A stretch of 64,000 bases of DNA from Liolophura sinensis. Its lineage: Eukaryota > Mollusca > Polyplacophora > Chitonida > Chitonidae. Positions 23,322 through 34,734 of the stretch are shown piece by piece. The DNA lies in NCBI RefSeq assembly GCF_032854445.1, contig NC_088307.1, forward strand, positions 14,210,017 through 14,274,016, read 5' to 3'. The notes under the pieces were generated by a model, which was not told the origin of the DNA, did not search any database, and worked only from the letters and a program-made list of their open reading frames with translations. A program made the position numbers and the translations under genes. Position 1 is the first letter of the stretch, and each line of letters opens with the position of its first letter.

Positions 23322-24396
23322 GGTCAAAGTGTGGACTTGTCTGCTGTGTGAAACTTACAGTTCACAAAGACGTGATGCAGCAGAGAGGCATGTCATTGAA
23401 CATCACTCCGGGTTTGGCTGGAAATGTCTCTTGTGCAAACGCTCTTTCCACCATCATTGTTCGTCTCATGCTGGATGCCGCAGTAAGGAGTTGACCATTG
23501 TAAACAACTTGACGGAAGAAGTTGGGCCAGCAGTAGAGGCAGAATTCGAAAATTTCAAGTCAGAAATAAGAAAATCGAAAATAAAGTTGAAATCTGCTCC
23601 CCAACTCTCTGGGAAGCGTCCTGCTCCCCTCTCCCACTGGCCTATGCCGGGCTACAAGGTGCCAAAAATCAAACCATTGGATGAGAAATCAGGAACCATG
23701 GAGGTGCCAAACGTACCAAAGCTAGGGGATCAACAGGTTCCTCCGCTGGACTCTCCATCCCTGGCGGAAGCGGAGGAATCACCACTGGTACAAAGTGATC
23801 TAATAATCCAATTAGATGCAAAGAGTGACAAATTCTTTTCGCCGGTGTCACAGGATGAGGTCACTCTTAGTGACGTTGAAGCTATCCCAGGAAGTGCCAT
23901 ACCGCCTCCCAATCCGGAGACTCAAGCTCCTGTGGAGTGTACTGATGTCCTTTTCGCAGCTGTGAGGGAACAACAGCTTGAACGCATTGTTCCCAACATT
24001 GGTGGAACAGTTTTTAAGGCTAGAATCCCCACAGTCACGTACGATCCCTCATCGATCTTGGCCTTGGTTTGTTCCAACAAATTTGCATATCCAGTTCTGG
24101 AGGAGGGCTCAGCTGTGAGGTCGTACTTCTTTGATCGAGATCCAACACATTTCTGATATGTCTTGAATTATTTGCTGGGCAAAGAAATGTGCTCTAGATC
24201 ACTGCTACCCACTAGTGACACTGCCAGGAGGGAGCTCTTGAAGGAGGTGTAATTTTATCGCTTTAATGGATTCATCCATAAGCTGGAAACAGTACTACAC
24301 GACTCACGAGATGGAATTTTTTTTCGATTTTCATTTTCTTATGTTGTTGATGAAGATTTGGAGGACCAAATTCTTAAATGGTGGGGGGCAGTGTAA
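23322..24396 (+). pseudogene. Zinc-finger plus BTB/T1 (KCTD-like) protein, two in-frame stops
   Basis: After a CTGCAG acceptor the frame opens with WTCLLCETYSSQRRDAAERH and WKCLLCKRSFHHHC, Cys/His-rich finger-like segments. A Pro/Ser-rich linker of about 180 residues follows. From about 23995 a K+-channel-tetramerisation-type BTB domain follows: NIGGTVFKARIPT, SSILALV, FFDRDPTHF, then in the same frame YVLNYLL, ARRELLKEV and FYRFNGF. These match the order NVGG-F-T, FFDRDP-F, ILNYLR, LL-EA-FY of KCTD proteins. In-frame TGA (24154-24156) and TAA (24250-24252) interrupt the domain; both could come from C-to-T changes in CGA and CAA. The frame ends at TAA 24394. It is probably a pseudogene or a mobile-element passenger. 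Confidence 0.6.
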
Positions 24397-24863
24397 CGAC
24401 GGGACTATCAGCGTTACTTCTAGCTAATCTCCAACTCTAATTATTAAAGTTGTTGGTCTGACATATCAACGGAGTTTTAGTTCGATTTATATTCAGGTTG
24501 TTGTTGTACTGGCTTGTCAAACACACAACAACTTTTATGGCATTACGATTGGTGTGTATACTAACTGCTTGTGTTCGAGTAATGAACATTTCAAGCCGAT
24601 TGGAACTTGACATGAAATACCTATCGGAAGGTTTTATTCTGTCTGGTTTCCTTCTTTTTCCTACATGGAGAACTAGGACTGAAATGTTGACTGCCATCTC
24701 GTCTAGATCCTGCTCACGTGCAGCGGAAGTGTTGCCATAGGGAATGACGCAATGCGGGAATCCCTCATAGTGTGAAGGATTTTGATTGGTTCAATGCGAG
24801 GTCATGGCTCGTGACCGTTCAATATAAATACGAAGCCCGCGCAGCTTCAAGATCGGCATTTTT

Positions 24864-25063
24864 NNNNNNNNNNNNNNNNNNNNNNNNNNNNNNNNNNNNN
24901 NNNNNNNNNNNNNNNNNNNNNNNNNNNNNNNNNNNNNNNNNNNNNNNNNNNNNNNNNNNNNNNNNNNNNNNNNNNNNNNNNNNNNNNNNNNNNNNNNNNN
25001 NNNNNNNNNNNNNNNNNNNNNNNNNNNNNNNNNNNNNNNNNNNNNNNNNNNNNNNNNNNNNNN
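24864..25063. other. Assembly gap, 200 N
   Basis: Exactly 200 N, a fixed-size scaffolding gap. The bases on each side nearly repeat each other: the left flank reads AATACGAAGCCCGCGCAGCT and the right flank AATACGGAGCCCGCGCAGCT. A tandem repeat or allelic overlap probably caused the break. True gap length is unknown. Confidence 1.
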
Positions 25064-25110
25064 CAACATAAATACGGAGCCCGCGCAGCTTCAAGGTCGG
25101 CATTTTTGGG

Positions 25111-26249
25111 AAAATAGCAAAAGCACAGTTTAGTTCCAGTTATCCGACCAGAGATGGCACAGTGACAGCTGAGTGCGGGTGGTGGCCATCCCACTGTTAG
25201 TTAAATTATAGTGCATGCTTTGTTACCGGTATAGAAATATCGGCACACCAAGCACATGGCTAATTATAATATTCATGCTATGTAGATCATAGCGACGTCA
25301 CCGAATTCGGTGGAATCCCAGTTGTTCATTTCACTGTCTACCACATAGACAACGATTAGACTGGCTTAATCACTTAATATCGATACTACGAGTCTACGCG
25401 TGGTGGAAGTTAGTAACCTGCTACTCACCATACCAATCTTGAGATCCTCTATAAGTAATTTACCTCAAACAATGCGTGAAGGGTAAAGTCGGAGTTTATC
25501 CAATCTACTGTCACCCCACCAAATCCAGTGGTGGATGTTGATGGACTGTTCCTTGCATGGGGATTTCCTACGAGTGTAGCTGTTTATAGACTGACGTTTG
25601 GGAGAGAATCTGGCTGTTGACGGCTTGTTAAAGTGATCCATGCCAGTGTTCGTAAAGATCGCGACAGTTGAGAACGAGATGAAACTGAAGAGACGTGTTA
25701 TTTAGTTAGCATGGACTGAACATTCCAGCAATTTCGGTGTATTCTGTTTCTGTCCTAGTAGTAAAAGTCTCAATCTCACATAAATACATAGGCCTGTTTA
25801 TGAACTTGGAAATCAGTTATATGGAGATGCATATTATTTAATCTGAATTGAACATACCACCATTTATGGTGATATTAGTTTCAATATCTAGTTTATTATG
25901 CATTACCTCCCTTTCACCACATTAGGAACTGGGAGATTAAAGAAGCTTACCATGCCTATCCGGTACCCGGAAGATGACAGAAGGCCCCCAGGGATACTTT
26001 AACTTTTCGTGAATCGTTTGTTCCACTCGCGTGAACTGTTTGTTAATTTTGTTGTAATTAATGTTCATCTATAACTGTATTCCTAATCTTTGTTTTCTAT
26101 GAGTCCGTTTTTTTCTTTAGATCATTATACTGTCTTATATTTGTTATAGCACCCAGGAACCCTATAGGCTATTAAAGTACCTAAAACTCTAATGTCAGTT
26201 CTTCTTCAGGGATCTTATGTTTGGAGATTTATTAGAGAATTTCCTAAAA
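25111..26249. other. Non-coding stretch
   Basis: No gene, repeat family or structured element was recognised on either strand beyond the repeat flank of the gap. Confidence 0.45.
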
Positions 26250-27015
26250 TAACAATTATCCCGGGGTAGGGCGCCGGGATTATTAAACAACGAGTTTGTC
26301 AATCTAAGCGTCATGTGCGACGTTCGTATACCATTCATAGTCCGTAAAGGGCGTTCCAAGTCGATAATCGCAAGATCCATTTCCAAAACGTTTAACACTA
26401 GCTCCCAAAGACAAAAGTATGTAAGAAATTATACAAATAGGAAATAAAGCCAGTAACACGCAAGAGAGAAGCGGTTATCAGTTTTTCAATGATGCCGGGC
26501 AGACAGTTGATATTCCGGGCATGATTTCCATATCAAAATTCAAATTCGTAGTCCATGAATGAGTTCCAGGTCAAATAATAATTGAACAAGTATTTTAGTC
26601 GCGCTTTGATTGCAACTGTTCACAAAGGCATCATGCACCTTAGCCCCAGGTTAAGCGGTATTAGATGCAGTTCGAAAATGACGAGCGTTACAGATCTTAA
26701 CCGAACAGATTGTGATTTAAAAGTAACCGGCGATGACGTCTTTCCCGTTAATATGTAAGAATCTCATACTACAAGAGGCGCCATCTATGATGTTACACAT
26801 GACATGATGGTCTGTATAAAAGCTGTCCTACAAGATAGACGGTTACACTCGGCAACCAGCGCCATCTATGTTGTTAAATACCATGTACGCGATAGATCTG
26901 TACATAAGGATAACAGCGCCGTCTATGTGGTTGATCGCAATGCAGATCGCCAGAGATTCTGTACGCTCTGTCCTTACCTGCCAACGAGTGTTATATTTAT
27001 TGTAAAATTTGAGAA
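26250..27015 (+). mobile_element. Penelope-like element terminal region, solo fossil copy
   Basis: It matches the terminal (pLTR-like) regions of the Penelope-like element at 40.0-43.5 kb. Shared blocks include GATAATCGCAAGATCCATTT, CACTAGCTCCCAAAGACAAA, AGAAGCGGTTATCAGTTTTT and CAAGAGGCGCCATCTATGAT. No reverse transcriptase sequence remains here. Old and broken. Confidence 0.7.
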
Positions 27016-27099
27016 ACTTAGAATGAAGGCTGAGCTCAACAATGAGATATGGAAAAATCGTTGAGCTTCACATCCCAAAAAGTTGATTCAACTGAAAAG

Positions 27100-27420
27100 A
27101 CTTTATAAAATACTGAAAATAAGCTCGGTAACAATATCACTGAGCTGGAGAACAAATCCTACGACTAGAAATTTATGATGGTAAGAACAACCTCTTGTTC
27201 TACGTTATTACCAAGTCTGGTGAGAATGAATATACTGACTCTGTTATACGAACGTTCCTGTCTGAGGAGATGAAGCTCGGTGACGAATTGGCCAGAGATT
27301 TACCTACTGTGAATGTCCATCGACTCTCACGGTCTACCTACGGTCTAAATCACACACCCGATAATTATGAAATTAGTCAATGTAAAAGATAAAGACAACA
27401 TTCTAAGGGCCACGACTGTA
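27100..27420 (+). mobile_element. LINE ORF1-like fragment (L1-type RNA-binding protein)
   Basis: The frame at 27195-27392 reads FYVITKSGENEYTDSVIRTF, then EMKLGDELARD, VNVHRLSR. It resembles the L1-type ORF1/transposase-22 core (F-G-P...E-ENT--VIR-FL-EELKL...I--AHRLG). It shifts frame at its end and lacks an ORF2 nearby, so it is a relic. It adjoins the Penelope-like terminal region without a visible boundary. Confidence 0.5.
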
Positions 27421-27704
27421 CCTCGTGTTGTATCATGAATTCCGATTGTTCTGTTTACAATTTTCTCTAGTCTCTAGTCCAATATTTATCAAATGCCTAT
27501 ATATTACCCTCAGCTCATATTCTGATAAACTGTACCGCCTCATGTTAACTCCTAAGCGGGATAAAACAAGCCCTCTGGGGTTTCTGTTCCCCCCAGGGAG
27601 CGGCATATCACTATAACTTAAGCTCTTTCTATACCAGTGTCTTCTTCATTCCTGTATGTATCTGATGCAATGTGTTTTGCTGTATTCTGTTGCATTTCTG
27701 GTGA

Positions 27705-27736
27705 AATAAATAATAATAATAATAGTAATAATAATC
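27705..27736. repeat. (AAT)n microsatellite
   Basis: AATAATAATAATAATAGTAA and following triplets, lying directly before the duplicated segment at 27738. Confidence 0.9.
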
Positions 27737-27737
27737 G

Positions 27738-28260
27738 GCCCCAGAGAGGTACGATAGGAAAGTGCAAATTTCAATATTTCTGCACAATTCTGTAAATTTC
27801 CAAGTCACAAGTATAAAACTGGTTCGAAGCACCCATAACAGTTACATGGCAAAAAAATATATGGTTGCCTAGTAATGACATTTCAAAATGCACTCTCGAG
27901 CAAAAATACCATTTTTTTTTTCAAAAAAAAAAAAAGACACTGTGTTTTTAATTTACAGTGCGAAGATCAACAATAAACAGAAAAATATTTTTTTTGAAAC
28001 GTGCATGAATGTATTTATACGTGTTGTCAAAGTATCATTTTGGTTAACGTTTGTCTTCATATGTAAAATATAAACTTTATCATGGGATCAGGTTTGTCAT
28101 ATTTTAGCAAGTTTAAAATCCTTATTTCTTCAATAGTCTAACGAACTAACGAACTCCTGGAGGAGAATAGGCAGGACCTTAAGAAAGCGTTTGAATCTTT
28201 GTGGGGCTTTTTCTTTTTGTAACATACTTTTGTGTGAGTAAAGAAATAGGCCGTTTCCCC
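27738..28260 (+). repeat. Duplicated segment, paralogue of 13300-13830
   Basis: Same block order as the copy at 13.3 kb and same orientation, with small indels. In both places a SINE lies just beyond the right end, but the SINEs differ in orientation and so were acquired independently. Confidence 0.8.
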
Positions 28261-28299
28261 ACCTTACCATACCAGGTCCTTTTTCTGTATAGTTGCAGA

Positions 28300-28508
28300 C
28301 AAACAGCGTGGCGCTGTGACCCAGGATCCTCTCACCAATGCGGTCGCTGTGAGTTCAAGTCCAGCTCATGCTGGCTTCCTCACCGGCCATAAGTAGGGAG
28401 GCCTGTCAGCAACGTGAGGATGGTCGTGGGTTTCCTTCGGGCTCTGTCCGGTTTCCTCCCACCATATTGCTGGCTGCCGTCGTAAAAGTGAATTATTCTT
28501 AAGTAAGC
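28300..28508 (+). repeat. SINE, AAATA-tail family, both ends cut
   Basis: GGTCGCTGTGAGTTCAAGTC, CTTCCTCACCGGCC, GGTTTCCTCCCACCATATTG and GCCGTCGTAAAAGTGAATTA are recognisable. The A-box half of the head and the tail are missing. Confidence 0.8.
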
Positions 28509-28529
28509 AATATCTCAAAGTCCTTCTTC

Positions 28530-29019
28530 CGATCTCTGCTATCCAGATGTGTTTGAAATATAGTCAAATAGTTAAGTGGGAAATGTTGTGGTGAGGTATA
28601 TACTTATTTTGTCAAACGTTATCATTTAGTGAAGTCAAAATATAGTCGGAACATATAGTCACACTTGTCACGACGTAGTGTAGTGAAGATGTAGTCTAAT
28701 AATGGAGTCAGAATACATCCCGAACATAGAATCAGAATGTAGTCACAGTGTAGGTAATAGTGCCGTCAGAATGTAGTCATATGATGAAGCCAGAACGTAG
28801 TCTATATAATAGTTCAATTTGAATTAGAATTCTATCAGCAGTCAGAATAACACTTGGGATGTCATCAAATCCCATGGAAAAGAGACACTGATTTTGATTA
28901 ACAACACCTTATAAACGAACAGATCACACAATTTGGGTCCTAAACGAACAGATCACACAATCTGGGTCCTAAACGAACAGATCACACAATCTGGGTCCTA
29001 AACGAACAGATCACACAAT
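28530..29019 (+). repeat. HDAC 3' flank, unit 1, left part (paralogues at 49975 and 58130)
   Basis: Blocks such as CAAACGTTATCATTTAG, GCCGTCAGAATGTAGTCATA, TTAGAATTCTATCAGCAGTC and AGAATAACACTTGGGATGTC match the sequence following the HDAC stop codon in units 2 and 3. The match resumes at 34811 after the DNA transposon, showing that the flank was whole before the insertion. Confidence 0.8.
28913..29019 (+). repeat. 29-bp tandem repeat, about 3.7 units
   Basis: The unit AAACGAACAGATCACACAAT plus CTGGGTCCT is repeated almost exactly. The last unit is interrupted at its AAT|TTGGG by the DNA transposon. Units 2 and 3 have only one copy of this motif, so the expansion is specific to unit 1. Confidence 0.95.
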
Positions 29020-29094
29020 TCGCGACTTTCCAGTTCAGCGCCTCCTAGCGGATGGTCGTACACGGACGACTGTCATGGCCGCGTATGGGGTCAT
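29020..29094 (+). repeat. Left terminal inverted repeat of the ISL2EU-like transposon
   Basis: About 75 bp, ending TATGGGGTCAT. Differences from the right end cluster in one short segment after CTAGCGG. The partner is at 34735-34810. Confidence 0.93.
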
Positions 29095-29567
29095 CGGGCC
29101 GTCTCTAAGTTTTTTCTGTTATCAGGCGCCAGTTTCATTCCAAAGCCGCAAGAAAATCAAGGTAAAGTGAATTAACAGGGCAAACTGTTTATAATGATTC
29201 ACTGAATGGTTGTGAGAAGGGTATAGGACTTAAAATAGTACTGTTTACACAAAATACAACCAGCTAGCTTAGCCTCAACAACAACAACACAATTTACAAT
29301 GCTCTAACCTTCGCAGTACTTTGGCGTTTGTAAGATGGAAAGTCTCTCCCGAGAACTGCTTTGTAGTGTAATACGCCTTACTTTAATCCCGTAGAGACTT
29401 GTTTATGTATGCACTTGTTGTAAGCTTTTAAAACATAATAGGCCTATCAGCTGTAATTTAGTTTATGGATAGGTAGACTTATTCATTTAAATGTGAATGA
29501 ATACATGTATGATTATATTCATTTTTCAATGATATTCTAATTTTGTTTAAACAGTTCGCCTAGAGCC

Positions 29568-31506
29568 ATGAATTGCAAGAGAAAGAAACAAACTGTGGCT
29601 GAAGATATCAGTGATGCAAAAACCAGAAAGGAGGACACTCGCCGTTATTGTTTATGTAAACAATTAGATGATCCTGATAGAACAATGATCCAGTGTGATT
29701 TTTGTGACGAATGGTTCCATCCTGCCTGTGTTGATCTGGAAGAGGGTGAAGTTAATGATGTTGGAAGATGGTACTGCCCACCATGTACAGATGTTATGAC
29801 ACAAAATCCATCACTGTCGCGTAAAGGTATAGAAAACGGGGTCATTTTACTTCTACTTACTTTTGGGCACATTAATATTATATTGACTGTTTATTGTAAT
29901 GACTTAATTGATCTGACAGTGTTAATATGTTAGGCTATTTTCAGTCAGCTGTTACAATCATATTTGTAAAGTAACACGTCAGGACAGAAAAAGTTAACCC
30001 AGTCATGTGGTAATTTGTCAAAACTGCGTTTCAGGTTTTCTTGGGTTTCAAGGGAGAGTAGCACCGAAAGAGGGATGGGGAGAAGAATTTTTGTTGGAGG
30101 ACATCGATGAGTCTGTCATTCAAGTAGAAACCAAAAGACATCGTGTTGAAGGCTGGAACCTGTTTCGAGAAGGTCGTGTTACTGGACTGAGCAGCAATAA
30201 AAACGGAAATTATGTATATTTCCGTAGTCAGTGTCAGGCATCCATGAGACAGCTGTCCTATAATGTGTTTATCTGTTTGAAGGGCAGTCGAAGGTTTAAG
30301 TGGTCAACCTGTTCGTGCCCTGCTGGAATCGATGGCCAGTGTAAGCATCTTGTGGCAACTTTGTATTGTTTGATAGATCTGTACAGACTAGGAATAAACA
30401 AAATCCCAGATGCTAAGACATGCACACAAAAACTTCAAATGTGGCATGTCCGAAAACCTGTGACATACGAACCACTGCTTTTTTGTGACATAAACTTTGT
30501 TAAGCATGACCCAGAGAGACCAGTAAAAGGGGACCTTGGTTGTAGTGTGAAGCAACATAATCCTGTACCTGAGTTTGCAAGCACTGTGACACAGGTAAAA
30601 ATTCAGAAACTTGTTAACTTATATGATTCCAATTGTATTAAGTTACCAGTCATAGACACCATCAGGACCAATCAATGTATTCCAGTGTTGCCTAAACAGC
30701 AAATGGATGGAAGCCTTCATTCTGAACTTTTTGAATTAATGAATGGAACAGAATATAACTTTAGTGTGGATGATTACACAACTAAATTGACTGCATCAGA
30801 GAAACAACACTACAGTTCCATTGTGGAAGTAAATATTGAAACATCTAGATGTATTGAAAAGAAAACTCGATTACAGAGTAAGAGTAAGTTTTGGTTTGAC
30901 CAGCGCCAACATAGAATAACGGCATCCAACTTTGGGACTTTCTGTAGACTAAAATCATGTACTAATCCAATAACAACTTTCAATAGAAAGCAGAAGTTTT
31001 TCACGTGCAGAAGTGTCCGCCATGGTGTAGATTATGAGTCAGCTGCATTTGCCAAGTATAGTGAAGTCCAACCCTGTGAAAGTTGCTCAGCAGGTTTAAT
31101 AATAAATCCCAAAATACCATATTTAGGTGTTAGTCCTGATAAAATTGTGCTTACCAACAGTGAATTGAAACTTGTAGAAGTTAAGTGCCCTTACAGTGTG
31201 TTTCAAAAGAAGGTCAAAATTTGTCAACAAATTAAGGAAAATAATTTCTACTTAAAATATGTTGACGGAGAGGTGAAACTGTCTGAGACTCATGATTATT
31301 TTTATCAAATTCAAGGTCAGCTTAATATTACTGGTGTAAATATTTGTGATATGGTGGTGTTTGTGCCTCCAGATGATATTGTTATTGTTTCCATTAAAAA
31401 AGACAAACACTTTTTTGAAAACAAAATGCTCCCAAAGCTATCTGATATTTATTTCCATCATTTGTTGCCTAGCTTTGTTGATCGCCTCCAATACACTCAT
31501 TTGTAG
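29568..31506 (+). CDS. PHD finger-SWIM zinc finger-YqaJ nuclease of the transposon
   Basis: Two exons, 29568-29826 and 30035-31506 (AAAG|GTATAG, TTTCAG|GT, phase 1), give 576 residues without interruption. Residues 27-75 form a PHD finger (CLCKQ, C-x2-C, EWFHPAC, WYCPPC), the type of fold that can bind histone H3 tails. Around residues 175-195 lies a SWIM motif, CSCPAGIDGQCKH, known in other proteins to bind DNA or protein. The C-terminal half is a YqaJ/lambda-exonuclease domain: RQHRITASNFG, RHGVDYESAAFAKY, PYLGVSPDKI and LVEVKCPYS, giving the expected E, D, and E-x-K metal-site residues. It probably acts in the nucleus as a DNA-processing partner of the transposase. An open frame beside a broken transposase suggests recent mobility or retained function. 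Confidence 0.88.
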
Positions 31507-32185
31507 AAATATTAAGCATTTTCAATTGTCATGTCAGAATTACATATTGTGGAGCAATGTTTTTCAAGAATGTCCAGTCATCATTTACTCTATTTACATG
31601 CACATGTGTATGACTGGAGAAATATGCCTACATACCATAGATTCGTTAATCACATTTCCATTTGTTATTTTCCCATGATACTAATAATGAAGCATTTTCA
31701 ATCAAATTGTAAGAGAGTTTGAAGGAACTTCATCTATTATATAGAGCAAGTGATGATACATGTATATGTCTCCTTTGAGTATGATGAGTTTCCTTAAATA
31801 AAAGTAAAGCCAAGTGAAACAAAATTTGTTCGCAGTGTCACATGATATGTAACAATTCCATCCCATGCCAATCCTGAATTGTTGTAATTCACTTCTTGAA
31901 GCCAGCCAATGTATTATGAAATAATTTTTTTTACTTATTATCAACTTACATTTAGTTGATTGATAATGCTGTACTTAAGAATTTTTTACTCATATGAGGG
32001 CTCGTGGAGTGTATGGTTGAAGAAAACCATAGTTTATTGGAGTAAACCATCGACCTTCGCCAAGTACCGGATAACCTACTGACTCGAAGCTGCAGTTAAA
32101 GCCCTTTGATGTTCGAGCAAACGAGAAGCAATTCTAATCTTTAAAACCAGTTTACTTTAGACAAAGTGCTAACTGATCTAAGTTA
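31507..32185. other. Intergenic spacer between the convergent transposon genes
   Basis: The two genes end tail to tail here. The spacer is AT-rich and likely contains both 3' UTRs and poly(A) signals. AATAAAAGT occurs near 31797 on plus. No third gene was recognised. Confidence 0.5.
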
Positions 32186-33694
32186 CTAACCTTTAAATAA
32201 TGTACCTGTAAAGTTTGACAAATGGCCACACACAAGCCAAACTTTCTCTATCATTGGACACAAAGATATAGGAACAATGTTCCGAATGATCTCAAATTCC
32301 TTAACTTTTCTCACTGCTCGTTCTACATGAACTCGCACAGCTGCAACTCCCCTTGAGAATTTTAACTGTTCATCTGTGAACTGCTGTTGTCCATGCAGAA
32401 ATGGTGGAATAATAAGAGAAGCCCCCCTTCTTTCAACATCTTCGCGAATGTCAAATCCCCGATCAACCATGAGGCTATCACCATCTTCCAGTAAGTCTAG
32501 GAGCCCACAATGACGAATAATCTTTTTGTCAGAACATCTCCCAGCTTATAATGGCGAAATAAAAGTAAGTTGACCTACCGGAGAAATTGCAATGAGTCCC
32601 TTCGCAGTGTTGTGGTGTTTGTAAGATGAGAAAGTCTCTCTTTGACAGTCAGATGCAGATGGTTGTTCAATGAATAGTTCTGTACAGTCCACAATAGCAC
32701 GTGTTGTTGAATAATGTTCTCTAAAGCATGCTGGCATGGTCTTTCGCACTTGTTCAGCTTTTGGCCAGATTGGTAATGATCGAAATCTATCTGCTAAAAA
32801 AATAATCCATGTGTTGACAATTTTAGATACATGACCCTCAGATATGCTATACAGATCACCAATTAACCTTTCTTGTAGTCCTTTACGAAGACGCACTAGT
32901 GTTATGAAGAGCTCTTCCATTGGTGAGAGTGATCTAGATGGTCCACGTTTCTTTAATAAGTCATACGGTGTACCAGATGATGTGTTCTCTGTGCCCACAT
33001 AATATAAAAAATTACATTCTGGCTGAAGAAACTGAAAAAAACATGATAAAGATATATAAGACCGAAATCCTGTATAGTACTTTATGTCACTGTCAGAATT
33101 GCAAAATCTGAGCAAAGTAAACTTTTCTTCATAGCGCAGTGTCATCAGATTTAAATTGGTCTGTAAAACAGAGGCTTTATCAGGTGAGACGCTAGGTTCA
33201 TAATCTTCTAAACTGTCATCCCCACTACTGCTGCTCTCCAAATATCTTCTCAAAGTTGTAGGATATATAGTATACATAGCCCCATCAGTGTATTGGCGGG
33301 AATAAGAATGCTCCTCCACAGAAAACTGTTGAAGACCTGTAGCTGCTTTGTTCTCCTTGTTCTCGGATGCTACTGAGGAAATCTGTTTCTTAATCTTTCT
33401 CCTAGAATGCTGAGTGGAGGTGCCTTTACACCAATGAAAAACTGTTGGAATGGCATCCTTCACAAGACGACGTCTTATGCCTTGGTGTTTTGGATAACAA
33501 TCCTCTGTAAAATGTAAAGAGCACACACGAGTGTGTCTGTTTATGGCAAAATCTTTACCAATGTCTCTCCTTATGTTCACAATTCATTTTTTTACCAAAT
33601 CTTTGTCCGAAGGGAAACTGTGAAATGACAAATGTTTACAGCTCTCAAGTCTAGTGTCACTTGAACACAAAGGCACACAGCAATGATGAGGCAT
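32186..33694 (-). pseudogene. THAP-DDE_Tnp_4 (HARBI1-like) transposase of the ISL2EU-like element, two stops
   Basis: From ATG 33694 the first residues MPHHCCVPLCSS and the later HTRVCSLHF supply the C2CH pattern of a THAP DNA-binding domain. After a linker, a helix-turn-helix-like region (LVRLRKGLQERLIGDLYSIS, then VSKIVNTWI) precedes the DDE catalytic core: IVDCTELFIEQ (first Asp), LMVDRGFDI (second Asp) and VRVHVERAVRKVKEF (Glu). The single frame of 502 codons ends at 32186. It is crossed by a TGA at 33584-33586, where THAP proteins usually have Trp, and a TAA at 32546-32548, between the first and second Asp blocks. Outside these two codons the protein is well preserved, so inactivation is recent, or one of the stops is an assembly error. 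Confidence 0.85.
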
Positions 33695-34734
33695 TTTAGA
33701 TTCTTTCTGGAAGCAAACAGAAGAATAAGTTGTCAGTATAAGTGTAGATCTAGCATCCCTTCGTCTCTTTTATACCATTCTTTATGTACAAGAACATGAA
33801 TAAGGTTTATTAAGTCCAAAATATTTCAAAAACATTGAATACCAATAGTAAACTATACATTTTAACAGGCCTATATTTAGCTGTGAACCTAAATGAACAC
33901 CTAGATTGCACATGCATTCAAAACATGCTAAATGGATATATTTTTCTTAGAGCAATTTATGAACTAGTCAGAAATTACTACCTATGTATTTTATGCACTA
34001 TGCATTACAAAGTAGCCTTAAAATTTAAATTCAAAATTCCCCAACCAAGACTACATTGGTTAATGTAATTCTGAAATCAAGCAACACATTCATGAGATTT
34101 ACGGAAGCAAACAGCTCCAGATATGTTGGATTGATCATGAGCGACATGTGCCACAGTTCACGCAGACATTAGAATTGTTGTCAATCCTCTGCCCTCTGTA
34201 AATGCCTATGAGCTAAAGTTTTCACGGCAATCATGTCTGTTCGTGAAATAATCCCATTTTCCTAGTGTATAGGATTTATTACCTTATCAAGATGGTGGTA
34301 GACCCTGAAAGTGTTACTGCCATAGTCCATGTTTGTCAAGGTCAATATAAGATTAAGTTAGATAATGTGTAAGAGCGTGAGGTTCGCCAGGGAAGACGAA
34401 ATTACTGTAGACAGCGGTAAAAGTCGCTTACTGACAATCCGACACATTTGGGGATGTACTTTCTGTTAGTTTCACAGCTGTGTTGCTCGATCTCAGAGTG
34501 TTACATTCTGCATCTAAGAAACATTTACTGAACATGAAAGTGTTGTTGTTGTTTCAACGAGTCCGCTGCATCTACGTTGTCGAAGTATTGTATTTTAACA
34601 CTAAATATGAGTTTCATGCAAAACACACGTGAGTATATAGATACATGGTTATTTCTAATCCCTCACCTCAATCACGCAGATGTCATGAAAAGAAAAAGAC
34701 GACAGCTTTTGTGGAAAACAGGCGAAACTGCTAC

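Noticed and set aside
24394-25110. TGTAACGACGGGACTA start and a TATA-like box, suggestive of a long terminal repeat
   Set aside because: No matching second end, no primer-binding site and a gap in the middle; not enough to call.
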